A DNA stretch of 42,608 nucleotides from an uncultured Lachnospiraceae bacterium (GTDB lineage: Bacteria > Bacillota > Clostridia > Lachnospirales > Lachnospiraceae). The notes beneath the pieces are model-generated. The model searched no databases, was not told the DNA's origin, and worked only from the letters and a program-made list of their open reading frames with translations. The DNA lies in NCBI GenBank assembly GCA_947174015.1, contig CAMWHJ010000025.1:1-42608 (forward strand), written 5' to 3'. Below are positions 30,449 through 37,880 of this stretch, piece after piece. Position 1 is the stretch's first letter; each line of letters opens with the position of its first letter. The translations under genes were made by a program, and so were the position numbers.

Positions 30449-32478
30449 TGAAGTTTCGGAAAATTACCATCAGTAATTTTATGAGATACCGGGGGGAGAA
30501 TACGTTGGAATTTTCCTGCGATCCCAAATACAATGTGACAGTGATTATGGGAGACAACACCTTTGGCAAAACCACATTGGCACAGGCTTTTCGCTGGGGG
30601 TTGTATGGGGAAATTATCGATACCAGATATGTGAAAAGTAAGGATGCTATTCTGCTGAACAAGGACGTATTGGCAGAATTGCCCATGGGTGGTGGGGAGA
30701 GTGTGTCCGTAGAGCTGGAGGTGGAAGAAAAGGAAGTGATTTATCGGTTTTGGCGGCAGGCAAGATATATGCGGGAAACCAATAAAATCAATGCCAGATT
30801 AGTGGATGAAAGTCTGAAGATGCGAAGAAAAGTAGGTCAGGAGTGCTGGGGAGATTGGATTGATAATGATAAGCCTACGGGAAAAGAAGAGAAGGGGTGT
30901 GTGGAGGATAACATTAAGATGATGTTTCCAAAGGAACTGTCCAACTATTTTTTCTTTGATGGTGAACGATGGAGTGATGAGAAAAAAACAAATAAAGAGA
31001 TCAAAGATTCCATAGGCACTTTGATGGGAATTACTCCGCTGGTGAAAATGAAAGAACATTTGTGGGATGGCAATCGAAGGTCCGTAATTCGTGATTTGGA
31101 AGCCAGGATTACAGGAAGCAGTTCAAAATATACGGAATTGAGAAATAAAATTGCCAATCGGGAAAATGATATTGAAATTTGGAAGAATCAAATAACAGAA
31201 GCCGAGAAAAGTGCAGAGGATTATCGAAGAAAAGTTCAGGAAAAAAAAGAGTGGCTGAACTCACATAAAAAAGTAGGAGAGTATCAAAAAGACTGCGAAA
31301 ATTATGAGAACAGTATAAAACGCCAAAACAAACTGATGGAAGATTATTATGGAGAGATTGTGAAAAGCTTCAGCAGAAATGGTTATAAATATTTTGCGGC
31401 ACCGCTATTGGAACAGATTGTGGATTTATTAAAGGGGGTTTCGCTGGAGGGAAAAGATATTCCTGATGTAAGTGCCTCCACCTTAGATTATCTCATAAAG
31501 CATGGGACTTGCCTATGTGGATGTGAAATCGGAAAAAAAGAACAGGCATATATGGATGAATTGAAAAAAATGATTTATCCCAATGTGATAGGCAGCTATG
31601 TGGGACAATATCAGACAAAGCTGGAAGAATGGAAAACAGATACCAGAGATTTTGTGGAGAATCTGAAAGAGAAGGCAGACAAACTGGAGGGTGCAAAATT
31701 ACAGATAGAGGAGGATACTTACGAGAAAGAACGGTTAGAAAAGTTTATTGATGGAAGGTTAAATTTTGCCGCAGAGCGAAGGAAAATGGAGGCAAATGAA
31801 GAAAATGAGAGGCGTGCTTTGGAAACCATTCGAAAATGTGAGCTGAACATCAAGGAAACAGAAGAACAAATCAGAGGACTTCAGGCAGAACTTGGCAAGG
31901 AGACAGCAAATACAGAGAAAAATAAAAAGATACAAAAAATGATAGCATATGCAAGAGCTCTGCATGATAAAACTCTAAAAAGATTAAACAAGCAGCAGGA
32001 ACCCTTGATAGATGAATTAAACGCCATTATTCGCCAAAGGTTTGAGACCATGTTTCGTGAGAAGGAGAAATATGCCCAGATGGGTGAAGATTATAAACTT
32101 CATTTATACTATTGCAATATGGGAGAGGAGGATCAGGAACCGGTGGAAGAATTGGCACTTTCCGAAGGGGAGATTATAGCCAGAAATTTTGTGTTTATTG
32201 TGAGTATTTTGGAGTTGGCACAGGTGAAAAAGCAGGAAGATGCAGACAGCGGTGTCTTAAATCTGCCTCTGCTGCTGGATGGTCCGTTTTCAAAGCTGGG
32301 GGATGTGAATACAGGTATGATTGCCCAAGTGCTCCCCAAGGTTGCAGAGCAGGTAATTGTGTTTACTTTGGATAAGGACTGGGAGGCATCCGAATTGGAA
32401 AAATATACGCTGCCGGAGTATCGTTACAGGGTCAAAAAAGAACCGGATGCCAATAGTGCCGCACTGGAGAAAGGATAG
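30448..32478 (+). CDS. dndD: DNA sulfur modification protein DndD (SMC/Rad50-like ATPase)
   Basis: A 676-residue ABC/SMC-type ATPase. The N-terminus is FRKITISNFMRYRG, then Walker A GDNTFGKTT with Lys41. A long coiled coil runs through about 190-550. It is interrupted near the middle by a zinc-hook-like Cys cluster CLCGC at 355-359. At the C-terminus are the signature LSEGE (Ser572) and Walker B LPLLLDGPFSKL with Asp611. YFFFDGERW (about residue 168) is a family feature. DndD supplies ATP-dependent DNA handling, possibly nicking or opening of the modification site, for phosphorothioation. It starts on the stop codon of the 53-aa gene and ends three bases before the DndE-position gene. This is the clearest Dnd protein in the operon. 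Confidence 0.88.
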   Translation: MKFRKITISNFMRYRGENTLEFSCDPKYNVTVIMGDNTFGKTTLAQAFRWGLYGEIIDTRYVKSKDAILLNKDVLAELPMGGGESVSVELEVEEKEVIYRFWRQARYMRETNKINARLVDESLKMRRKVGQECWGDWIDNDKPTGKEEKGCVEDNIKMMFPKELSNYFFFDGERWSDEKKTNKEIKDSIGTLMGITPLVKMKEHLWDGNRRSVIRDLEARITGSSSKYTELRNKIANRENDIEIWKNQITEAEKSAEDYRRKVQEKKEWLNSHKKVGEYQKDCENYENSIKRQNKLMEDYYGEIVKSFSRNGYKYFAAPLLEQIVDLLKGVSLEGKDIPDVSASTLDYLIKHGTCLCGCEIGKKEQAYMDELKKMIYPNVIGSYVGQYQTKLEEWKTDTRDFVENLKEKADKLEGAKLQIEEDTYEKERLEKFIDGRLNFAAERRKMEANEENERRALETIRKCELNIKETEEQIRGLQAELGKETANTEKNKKIQKMIAYARALHDKTLKRLNKQQEPLIDELNAIIRQRFETMFREKEKYAQMGEDYKLHLYYCNMGEEDQEPVEELALSEGEIIARNFVFIVSILELAQVKKQEDADSGVLNLPLLLDGPFSKLGDVNTGMIAQVLPKVAEQVIVFTLDKDWEASELEKYTLPEYRYRVKKEPDANSAALEKG

Positions 32479-32481
32479 TGT

Positions 32482-32988
32482 ATGGAAAGATTTGAGTATT
32501 TTAATAAAGACGTAAAATTCACTGGAAAACATAGTATGTACATAGATGAATTATGGAAACAGAATGAAATTCAAAAATCCCGCATCAGAACATTGTATGA
32601 GCTTTATGGACTTGCAGCCATTATAGGTTTGAGAATCAAAGCACCTCGTCCCGCAGACAATTCAGAGGGCAGCAGGAATCTGCAGACGGCACAGTTAATA
32701 CAATATAAGCCTGTCTTAAAGACCATTATGACCACCGTACTCTTGTTGGATGAGAGCAGCAATTTATCAAGGGAAGAACGTATTGACAGGGCTTTTCGGG
32801 AACCGGCTGGCAAGGAAGAGTTTGAGCAGAATGTGGAGTTGTTTCAATCATATGTGCGGGGCGGGATTGAGTATTTGTATGATGCATTGGTGGAGCGTCC
32901 GGCAGGGAATATGGAAGATGAATATACAGATGCCAGAGTGGCAAACCTGATGGCTTTGCTGGAGGATAAGTTGCTGCCGGAAGTCTAA
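32482..32988 (+). CDS. small helical protein in the DndE position
   Basis: A 168-residue soluble, helical protein with MERFEYFNKDVKFTGKHSMY at the start, IRTLYELYGLAAIIGLRIKA, then TTVLLLDESSNLSREERIDR, FELFQ-type sequence and SYVRGGIEYLYDALVE near the end. It does not look like classical DndE (about 110-130 residues), but it is the last gene of the operon and follows dndD directly, as DndE does. The LSREERIDRAFR and SYVRGGIEYLY blocks look conserved and I recall similar proteins next to dndD in other Firmicutes, without a name. A DNA-binding or nick-recognising partner of DndD is the natural inference. The operon ends here; no T-run terminator is seen in the next 100 bases. Confidence 0.65.
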   Translation: MERFEYFNKDVKFTGKHSMYIDELWKQNEIQKSRIRTLYELYGLAAIIGLRIKAPRPADNSEGSRNLQTAQLIQYKPVLKTIMTTVLLLDESSNLSREERIDRAFREPAGKEEFEQNVELFQSYVRGGIEYLYDALVERPAGNMEDEYTDARVANLMALLEDKLLPEV

Positions 32989-32991
32989 TTC

Positions 32992-33028
32992 TGTCGAAAA
33001 TAGTCGAAAATTGTATTAAAATGTCGAA
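32992..33028 (+). promoter_or_regulatory. three phased Spo0A-box-like sites
   Basis: TGTCGAA at 32992-32998, AGTCGAA at 33002-33008 and TGTCGAA at 33022-33028 share one orientation, with starts 10 and 20 bases apart (one and two helical turns). TGTCGAA is the Spo0A box core. They lie between the end of the defence operon and the promoter of the bacteriocin locus. Confidence 0.5.
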
Positions 33029-33089
33029 CAATATTAAAAATAAACAGAAAATAATTTCGAATTACAAAAAATCTTGTGCAATTCTGCGA

Positions 33090-33117
33090 TTGTCAACCAG
33101 CCAATTTGTGGTAATAT
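33090..33117 (+). promoter_or_regulatory. promoter candidate for the secreted-protein/bacteriocin genes
   Basis: TTGTCA (33090-33095), 16 bases, TAATAT (33112-33117). It is about 60 bases downstream of the last Spo0A-like box and 60 bases upstream of the ATG at 33178, with AAAGGAGG before the start. Confidence 0.5.
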
Positions 33118-33177
33118 ACAATACGTACAGTCGAGAGGCTGTATGCGGGAAAGGATAGAAAAAAAGGAGGCATTCAT

Positions 33178-33561
33178 ATGAAAAAAACGATGACAAAACT
33201 TATATTTACTATGGCAGCATTGCTGTGCTTTACTTTATGCGGTACATCAAACGCATGTGTTGCTCAGGCAGCAACATCAACCAAGACCATTTATTTTCAG
33301 GATGGAACACCAGAGAAGTGGATTTCCAATGACGCTGCAATTATTGAGTTAGTTGACAATACCAATGGTCACGACAGCTACATCATGACTAAAGTAAGCG
33401 ATACAGAGTGGCGTGTAACAGTTCCTGCTACAGCAACGAATATTACTTTCAACCGCTGGAATAGTGATCACACTACTTTATGGAATTCATGGAGTACAGG
33501 TCCCCAAGATGGTAAAAATACCTATGTGGCTGTAAGTTCATCCTATGGTTATTGGGAATAA
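33178..33561 (+). CDS. small secreted CBM/starch-binding-like protein
   Basis: A 127-residue protein with a signal peptide (residues 1-31, cleavage near AQAA-TS). The single beta-sandwich-like domain runs TKTIYFQDGTPEKWISNDAA, then MTKVSDTEWRVTVPATATNI and TFNRWNS, to SSYGYWE. The pattern of KTIYF, W-x-V-x-VP and N-I-x-FN resembles carbohydrate-binding modules of the CBM25/26 starch-binding type, which occur as repeats in secreted proteins of gut Clostridia. No catalytic domain is attached. It lies 116 bases before the bacteriocin precursor gene and could share its promoter. A role as carbohydrate binder, or as a second secreted effector, is inference. AAAGGAGG is placed well before the ATG. 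Confidence 0.65.
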   Translation: MKKTMTKLIFTMAALLCFTLCGTSNACVAQAATSTKTIYFQDGTPEKWISNDAAIIELVDNTNGHDSYIMTKVSDTEWRVTVPATATNITFNRWNSDHTTLWNSWSTGPQDGKNTYVAVSSSYGYWE

Positions 33562-33677
33562 GCTGCACAGCAGAGTACATTCAAATCAGAACTAAATTAG
33601 AACAAGCTGTTTTATACTATCCTTTCCCATAAAAATAGCGATGTAATGTATCGTAAGAACTTGGAAGGAAGTTTGAA

Positions 33678-34043
33678 ATGATTCTCAAAAAAAACAAAAA
33701 AGTATCAAGAACAATAATGGCATGTATGATGTGTGCGGCTGTAACGTTACCCAGTTTAAGTGTTTGTGCAAAACCATTAAGCAGATCATACTCAGGATCC
33801 TTTAGCAAAGCATGGGAGAGATATGCTTCTGAGGATTCAGGAAAAGCAGGTTTAACCTATGGTTTTAATACTTTCGCATTCAATGAAGACTATGCATGGG
33901 CAAAGCACAATACCCAATCACATTATGCTGCTTTAAAAAATGGCAGTGGCTGGCATACCGGCAGTGGAAAAAAGGCAGGTTCCACATCAAAAATTGAAGT
34001 AATACATAAGGGAACTTCAATATCTTATTATTGCTATTATTAA
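33678..34043 (+). CDS. lactococcin 972-family bacteriocin precursor
   Basis: A 121-residue precursor. The signal peptide covers residues 1-31 (MILKKNKKVSRTIMACMMCA then AVTLPSLSVCA), with cleavage before KPLSRSY. The mature part has about 90 residues. Its C-terminal half, HNTQSHYAALKNGSGWHTGS followed by GKKAGSTSKIEVIHKGTSIS and YYCYY, matches the lactococcin 972 pattern: a Y/H-rich start, (T/S)HxAxxKN, a G-rich turn, (A/R)AG, and a final SYY. Lactococcin 972 is a Sec-secreted class II bacteriocin that binds lipid II and blocks septum formation in relatives. The extra 35 residues before this core make the mature protein longer than the 66-residue lactococcin 972. GGAAGGA is the ribosome site. 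The next two genes are the standard partner proteins of the family. Confidence 0.8.
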   Translation: MILKKNKKVSRTIMACMMCAAVTLPSLSVCAKPLSRSYSGSFSKAWERYASEDSGKAGLTYGFNTFAFNEDYAWAKHNTQSHYAALKNGSGWHTGSGKKAGSTSKIEVIHKGTSISYYCYY

Positions 34044-34050
34044 TATTTGG

Positions 34051-34080
34051 GGAATCAAGTGTTCAGAAACACTTGATTCC
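34051..34080 (+). terminator. hairpin after the bacteriocin gene (no T-run)
   Basis: GGAATCAAGTGTT and AACACTTGATTCC form a perfect 13-bp stem with a 4-base loop, eight bases after the stop. No run of T follows. It may be a leaky attenuator or an mRNA-stabilising end that sets a high ratio of bacteriocin to membrane protein. Confidence 0.55.
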
Positions 34081-34143
34081 TCAATGATAATTTGAGAGAT
34101 TGATTGAATGGAAGGGTGAAAGAAAAAAGAAGGAAGGATAAAA

Positions 34144-34211
34144 TGCAAACACACATCTTTTCCCCTTTGTGTTTGCACCTCAAATGAAAATGCAAGCGTG
34201 TTCACTTGAGG
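34144..34211 (+). promoter_or_regulatory. two leader hairpins before the bacteriocin membrane-protein gene
   Basis: TGCAAACACA/TGTGTTTGCA (34144-34177) is followed directly by CCTCAAATG/CACTTGAGG (34178-34211, one mismatch). The right arm of the second hairpin contains GAGG, the only plausible ribosome site for the next gene, so the hairpin would hide it. This may limit translation. Confidence 0.45.
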
Positions 34212-34224
34212 CTTGGTGCAAATT

Positions 34225-36150
34225 ATGAAAAAAGTAAAATACATTGCAAGTATCCTATTTATAATGGTAATTCAAATTTTGATTGGCGACATGTATGTGT
34301 GGAATATAGATAGTTTTGAGACAGAGTATATTTCTACCAGCATGTATCTGCCGGCGGGGGTTTCGCAGAATACCATGATTTCTGATATCGAAGAATGTGC
34401 AAAAAAATATAACGTTCTGGTCTTTGCTGTAAGCCGCAATATGGAAAGCTTATATTCGGAAACAGTGTCCGTCTATTGTATGGACGGAGCAGAAGAAATT
34501 TTATCTGAAAAGTCCTCCATATCTCAAGGAAATTATCGCAGTATATTTCTTGGTGATGTGGCAGTGAAAATGGAATCCTTGGAACATATACCGGATGTAA
34601 ACAAAATGGATACCTATTACTTCATCGGTTCTATGGAACAGGCAAGGAAATTTAAAAGTGAACTGATTGATATTTATAGTGGAAATATGCCAAAAGAGGG
34701 ATATGTGTACTTTCATGCGGTAAGAACCATTGCCTGCGGATGGGGAGTAGGGATTGGTTTCTTTTTGTTATTGACTTTATTTGAAACTGTATTATTAAAA
34801 AAGGAGATTGTGGTGCGTTTTATTTATGGGCAAAGTTTAGCCCATATGATTTTAAAACAAATTGCAGCGGATTGGATCTTTTATATAGGTTCCTTTGTGG
34901 CAGGTAATGCAATTTTGAAAAAAGTGTTTGCGGTTTCTGTGGATTACTGCATGGCTTTTTCCATATTGTGCATTACAATTTTTTGTATTTTCAACAGTTT
35001 GCTTTACCTACGATTATTTTTTATTGACTACAAAAGTTCCTTGAGCAGAGGAAAGGGAAATCAACGAGTTTTAAAGATTAGTTATATGTACAAGATAATT
35101 ACAGTGGTAATTGTGGTATGTGTCATGTCTGTGTGTATAGAAATGATTGTGTCAGGAGTACAATATCAGCATCAGAAACCATTTTTTGCAAAGCATAACC
35201 GTTGGGAATATGTTTCCATTTCTTCCGGTGATGGTGATATAGATACCACAAACCAGCTTATGCTTTCTTTTCTAAAAGAAAAAAGTGATGGGGGAGAAGC
35301 CTTTTTAAATATCTATCTTGATGATGGAATGTTTAGCCAAAAACCCTGTCTTTTGTTTAATCAAGGTGCAAAAGACTATTTAACCGAAAATATCAAAGAT
35401 ATTCAGGAGTATTGTTTGGAAGACAAAATTTATTTTATCGTTCCGGAATCCAATCATGAAACATACACATCCGACCTTGCATTTATGGCAGAAATGTATA
35501 TTGGGGAAAATATAGATTATGAAGTGATAACATATCACAGCAAAGTTTCCCTGATTGGCATTGTGAATAAGGGCAATATGGAAAGCAAATTATTTGATAT
35601 GCCCCTGATAATTCTTAATATGCGAAATGATACGGATTATTATAATCCCATTTATATTGCACAGGCTTGTATGTTTGACATGGATGTTCGGGAATGGGAA
35701 ACATATATCAGTGACAATCATATTTATGAAAATACGACTTTTACCACAAACGTATATGATAATTATATTTATTCTTTAAAAAATTATCAGCGGCTTCTGA
35801 TTCTGGGAAGCGTTATTTTTATAATTCTTGTGCTTATGGAATTTATTATTATAAAAACAATTTTGCAATATGAATGTATGGTCAATGCCATGGAACTGAC
35901 CATAAAAACTGTTTTGGGGTATTCCATTACGGAAAAATATAGAAAGATGTTTTTGTCTACATTAGTTTCCCTGGCAATAAGTTCACTTATCAGTGTAGCT
36001 ATTATGTCTCTTTTTGGAACAACAGCAAGCTTATACATAATCTTAGGCTGCCTGCTGCTGGCAGGTATGGAAGTAGCTGTGATGGTGCATTATATTGGAA
36101 TCATTGAAAAAGCCAATATACAAAAGGTTTTAAAAGGCTGCATGATTTAA
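34225..36150 (+). CDS. bacteriocin-associated integral membrane protein (lactococcin 972 group)
   Basis: A 641-residue membrane protein. One segment lies at the N-terminus (YIASILFIMVIQILIGDMYV). An external domain follows to about residue 165. Three segments lie at about 170-275 and one at about 290-310. A second external domain covers about 310-520 and three segments lie at the end (about 525-635). This MacB/FtsX-like arrangement, with its length of about 650 residues and its place after a lactococcin 972-like gene and before an ABC ATPase, matches the bacteriocin-associated integral membrane (DUF1430) family. It acts with the ATPase in immunity or export. The start is taken at ATG 34225; GTG 34216 and TTG 34213 are alternatives, since the visible GAGG lies at 34208-34211. 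Confidence 0.82.
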   Translation: MKKVKYIASILFIMVIQILIGDMYVWNIDSFETEYISTSMYLPAGVSQNTMISDIEECAKKYNVLVFAVSRNMESLYSETVSVYCMDGAEEILSEKSSISQGNYRSIFLGDVAVKMESLEHIPDVNKMDTYYFIGSMEQARKFKSELIDIYSGNMPKEGYVYFHAVRTIACGWGVGIGFFLLLTLFETVLLKKEIVVRFIYGQSLAHMILKQIAADWIFYIGSFVAGNAILKKVFAVSVDYCMAFSILCITIFCIFNSLLYLRLFFIDYKSSLSRGKGNQRVLKISYMYKIITVVIVVCVMSVCIEMIVSGVQYQHQKPFFAKHNRWEYVSISSGDGDIDTTNQLMLSFLKEKSDGGEAFLNIYLDDGMFSQKPCLLFNQGAKDYLTENIKDIQEYCLEDKIYFIVPESNHETYTSDLAFMAEMYIGENIDYEVITYHSKVSLIGIVNKGNMESKLFDMPLIILNMRNDTDYYNPIYIAQACMFDMDVREWETYISDNHIYENTTFTTNVYDNYIYSLKNYQRLLILGSVIFIILVLMEFIIIKTILQYECMVNAMELTIKTVLGYSITEKYRKMFLSTLVSLAISSLISVAIMSLFGTTASLYIILGCLLLAGMEVAVMVHYIGIIEKANIQKVLKGCMI

Positions 36151-36202
36151 AAGAATCACATGAACTTGAAAAAATGAGTGAAAGGAAAAGGATAAAATTC
36201 TT

Positions 36203-36811
36203 ATGATAGAAATTACAAATCTAAAAAAGTCCTTTGGAGATAGAGTACTTTTTGAAGATCTGAATTTAAAAATAGATACTGGTGAATTTATTGTGTTTTC
36301 CGGGGTAAGCGGGTGTGGAAAGACAACATTGCTGAGTATGATAGGTTCTCTGGAAAGTTTTGATTCCGGGAAAATCATTGTGGATGGTATTGATATCCGC
36401 AATCGAAGAAATCAGCAAAAGTATCTTAGCAATAAGGTGGGATTTTTGTTCCAGAATTTTGCACTGATAGAAGAAAAAACGGTGAAAGAAAATCTTGCAG
36501 TCATCAAGAAAAACAATCGCTCGGATGTTGATATGGGTACTGCATTAAAGAGAGTTGGTCTGGCGGGGGCAGAGGAGAAGAAAGTTTATACACTTTCCGG
36601 CGGAGAGCAGCAACGGGTTGCCATTGCAAGACTGATGATCAAAAAATGTGACTTGATTCTGTGTGATGAACCTACCGGTTCCTTGGATCGTGCCAATGGG
36701 GAGAGAATTATGTCTATCTTGCAGCAAATGAATAGGGAAGGCAAGACGGTTATCCTGGTAACACATGATGAATTGTATAAAAGGAGTGGAGGTAGAATCA
36801 TTGAATTATAG
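36203..36811 (+). CDS. bacteriocin ABC transporter ATP-binding protein
   Basis: A 202-residue MacB/LolD-type nucleotide-binding domain. Walker A is SGVSGCGKTT with Lys40. The Q-loop is in GFLFQNFALIEE, the signature is LSGGEQQRVAIARL, Walker B is LILCDEPTGSLD, and the H-loop is in VILVTHDE. It ends GGRIIEL without extension. The gene follows the 641-residue membrane protein, and together they fit the lactococcin 972-group transporter (ATPase plus large permease). It overlaps the next small gene by eleven bases. Its job is probably to energise immunity, by removing bacteriocin from the membrane, since the bacteriocin has a Sec signal peptide. Confidence 0.88.
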   Translation: MIEITNLKKSFGDRVLFEDLNLKIDTGEFIVFSGVSGCGKTTLLSMIGSLESFDSGKIIVDGIDIRNRRNQQKYLSNKVGFLFQNFALIEEKTVKENLAVIKKNNRSDVDMGTALKRVGLAGAEEKKVYTLSGGEQQRVAIARLMIKKCDLILCDEPTGSLDRANGERIMSILQQMNREGKTVILVTHDELYKRSGGRIIEL

Positions 36812-37256
36812 AAAAATCAGTAGAACAAAAAAGATAATTTGTACTTTGGTAATTCTGTTGGTGTGTTATAATCTGTTCTGGCTTGGCTGGAGATATTTTA
36901 AATATACTTCTTATACCGAAAAATTAGAGGTTTTTATAGAACATTTGAGTTATGTTTATACCGATGAAGAGGGGTATTTATATAATGTAAAACTGCCGGA
37001 TTATCTGACTTATACAGGAAATCTGTGTGTTTCTGTTCCGGGAGGGGAAAGTGCATTGCTTATCTGGCCAAAGGTAAGCGGGGGATATGAATATGGCGTA
37101 CAATTAGATTTGAACGGTGAGTTATACAGCATTATGCTTCAAGATGATTTTATGGCCAGGGATTCCCAGTTTGATGATATTATAAATGCACATTCAGAGG
37201 TGATTCAAGAGCTTTATGGCAGAGCAGAAAATATGTGGCAGTTACAGGGAAAATAA
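36801..37256 (+). CDS. single-TM exported accessory protein of the bacteriocin locus
   Basis: A 151-residue protein read from a TTG at 36801, with GGAGGT seven bases upstream inside the ATPase gene. The frame extends upstream to 36765, but that part has no ribosome site. Residues about 10-30 are one membrane segment (IICTLVILLVCYNLFWLGWR), followed by an external domain of about 120 residues (HLSYVYTDEEGYLYNVKLPD, then SALLIWPKVSGGYEYGVQLD). No known domain is recognised. As the last gene of the bacteriocin operon, coupled to the ATPase, it is a candidate immunity or accessory factor. A terminator follows at 37288. Confidence 0.65.
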   Translation: MNYRKISRTKKIICTLVILLVCYNLFWLGWRYFKYTSYTEKLEVFIEHLSYVYTDEEGYLYNVKLPDYLTYTGNLCVSVPGGESALLIWPKVSGGYEYGVQLDLNGELYSIMLQDDFMARDSQFDDIINAHSEVIQELYGRAENMWQLQGK

Positions 37257-37287
37257 ATGAGATGAATCATTAGAAGTTTTTTGCTCT

Positions 37288-37318
37288 TAAGAGTTGTCAT
37301 TTGACAACTCTTATTTTT
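37288..37318 (+). terminator. terminator of the bacteriocin operon
   Basis: TAAGAGTTGTC (37288-37298) and GACAACTCTTA (37303-37313) pair perfectly around a 4-base loop and are followed by TTTTT. The right arm also contains the TTGACA used by the next promoter. Confidence 0.8.
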
Positions 37319-37344
37319 GGTGTAAAATATGTTAGGGAACTAAC
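37301..37344 (+). promoter_or_regulatory. marR promoter with GTTAG-ggaa-CTAAC operator
   Basis: TTGACA (37301-37306), 16 bases and TAAAAT (37323-37328) form a strong promoter. The inverted repeat GTTAGGGAACTAAC (37331-37344) covers the expected transcription start, and TTAG/CTAA-type repeats are typical MarR sites. The promoter is embedded in the terminator of the upstream operon. Confidence 0.65.
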
Positions 37345-37379
37345 AAAATTTGCTTTTGCAAATAGAGAGAGGGATGCAG

Positions 37380-37808
37380 ATGGAAGAAAAGCATATAGGA
37401 AAAGCTATTGTTACACTGTCTCACCAGATAAATCCAAAAATGCAGGTTATGAATGATGATTACAAAATCACAGGCACCCAGAGCAGAATACACCATTATA
37501 TAGCCGTAGAGTCGGAGAAACGTCAAGTGTTTCAAAAGGATGTGGAGGAGGAATTTAATATACGCCGTTCCACTGCCACAGAGATTCTAAAGCTGTTGGA
37601 AAAGAAACAGTTGATTCTGAAAGAAAGTGTGGAAAGCGACGGCAGACTGAAGAAACTTACCTTGACCGAAAAAGCACAGGAGTTTCAGAATCATATGTGC
37701 AACAAAATTGAACAGATGGAGCAGGAATTATCTGACGGGCTGACAAAAGAGGAACAGGTGCAGTTATTACATTTACTGGAAAAACTTCAAGATGAAAAAA
37801 CCATGTAA
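37380..37808 (+). CDS. MarR-family transcriptional regulator
   Basis: A 142-residue MarR protein. Residues about 40-105 are the winged helix (RIHHYIAVESEKRQVFQKDV, FNIRRSTATEILKLLEKKQL, ESDGRLKKLTLTEKA), flanked by the N- and C-terminal dimerisation helices. The start at 37380 has GAGAGGG six bases upstream; the ATG at 37374 leaves no spacing. It lies 72 bases before a pair of exporter genes, the usual layout of a drug-responsive repressor and its efflux pump. The inverted repeat at 37331 is its probable operator. Confidence 0.88.
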   Translation: MEEKHIGKAIVTLSHQINPKMQVMNDDYKITGTQSRIHHYIAVESEKRQVFQKDVEEEFNIRRSTATEILKLLEKKQLILKESVESDGRLKKLTLTEKAQEFQNHMCNKIEQMEQELSDGLTKEEQVQLLHLLEKLQDEKTM

Positions 37809-37829
37809 CTGTTTAAATACAGGAGAGGA

Positions 37830-37850
37830 ATATACCGAGCGGTATATAAT
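37830..37850 (+). promoter_or_regulatory. 18-bp palindrome with TATAAT before the exporter genes
   Basis: ATATACCG-AG-CGGTATAT (37830-37847) is a perfect palindrome and its right end runs into TATAAT (37845-37850). It lies about 30 bases before the exporter start. It could be a second operator over an internal promoter, distinct in sequence from the MarR-type repeat at 37331. Confidence 0.5.
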
Positions 37851-37880
37851 ATTTATATAGGAAAGATAGGAGTGAAACAG

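Noticed and set aside
20450-32988. BREX type 4 as the name of the defence operon
   Set aside because: A PAPS-reductase-family protein and a BrxC-like ATPase are present, but no PglZ or BrxL. DndD and a dedicated cysteine desulfurase point to a Dnd-type system.
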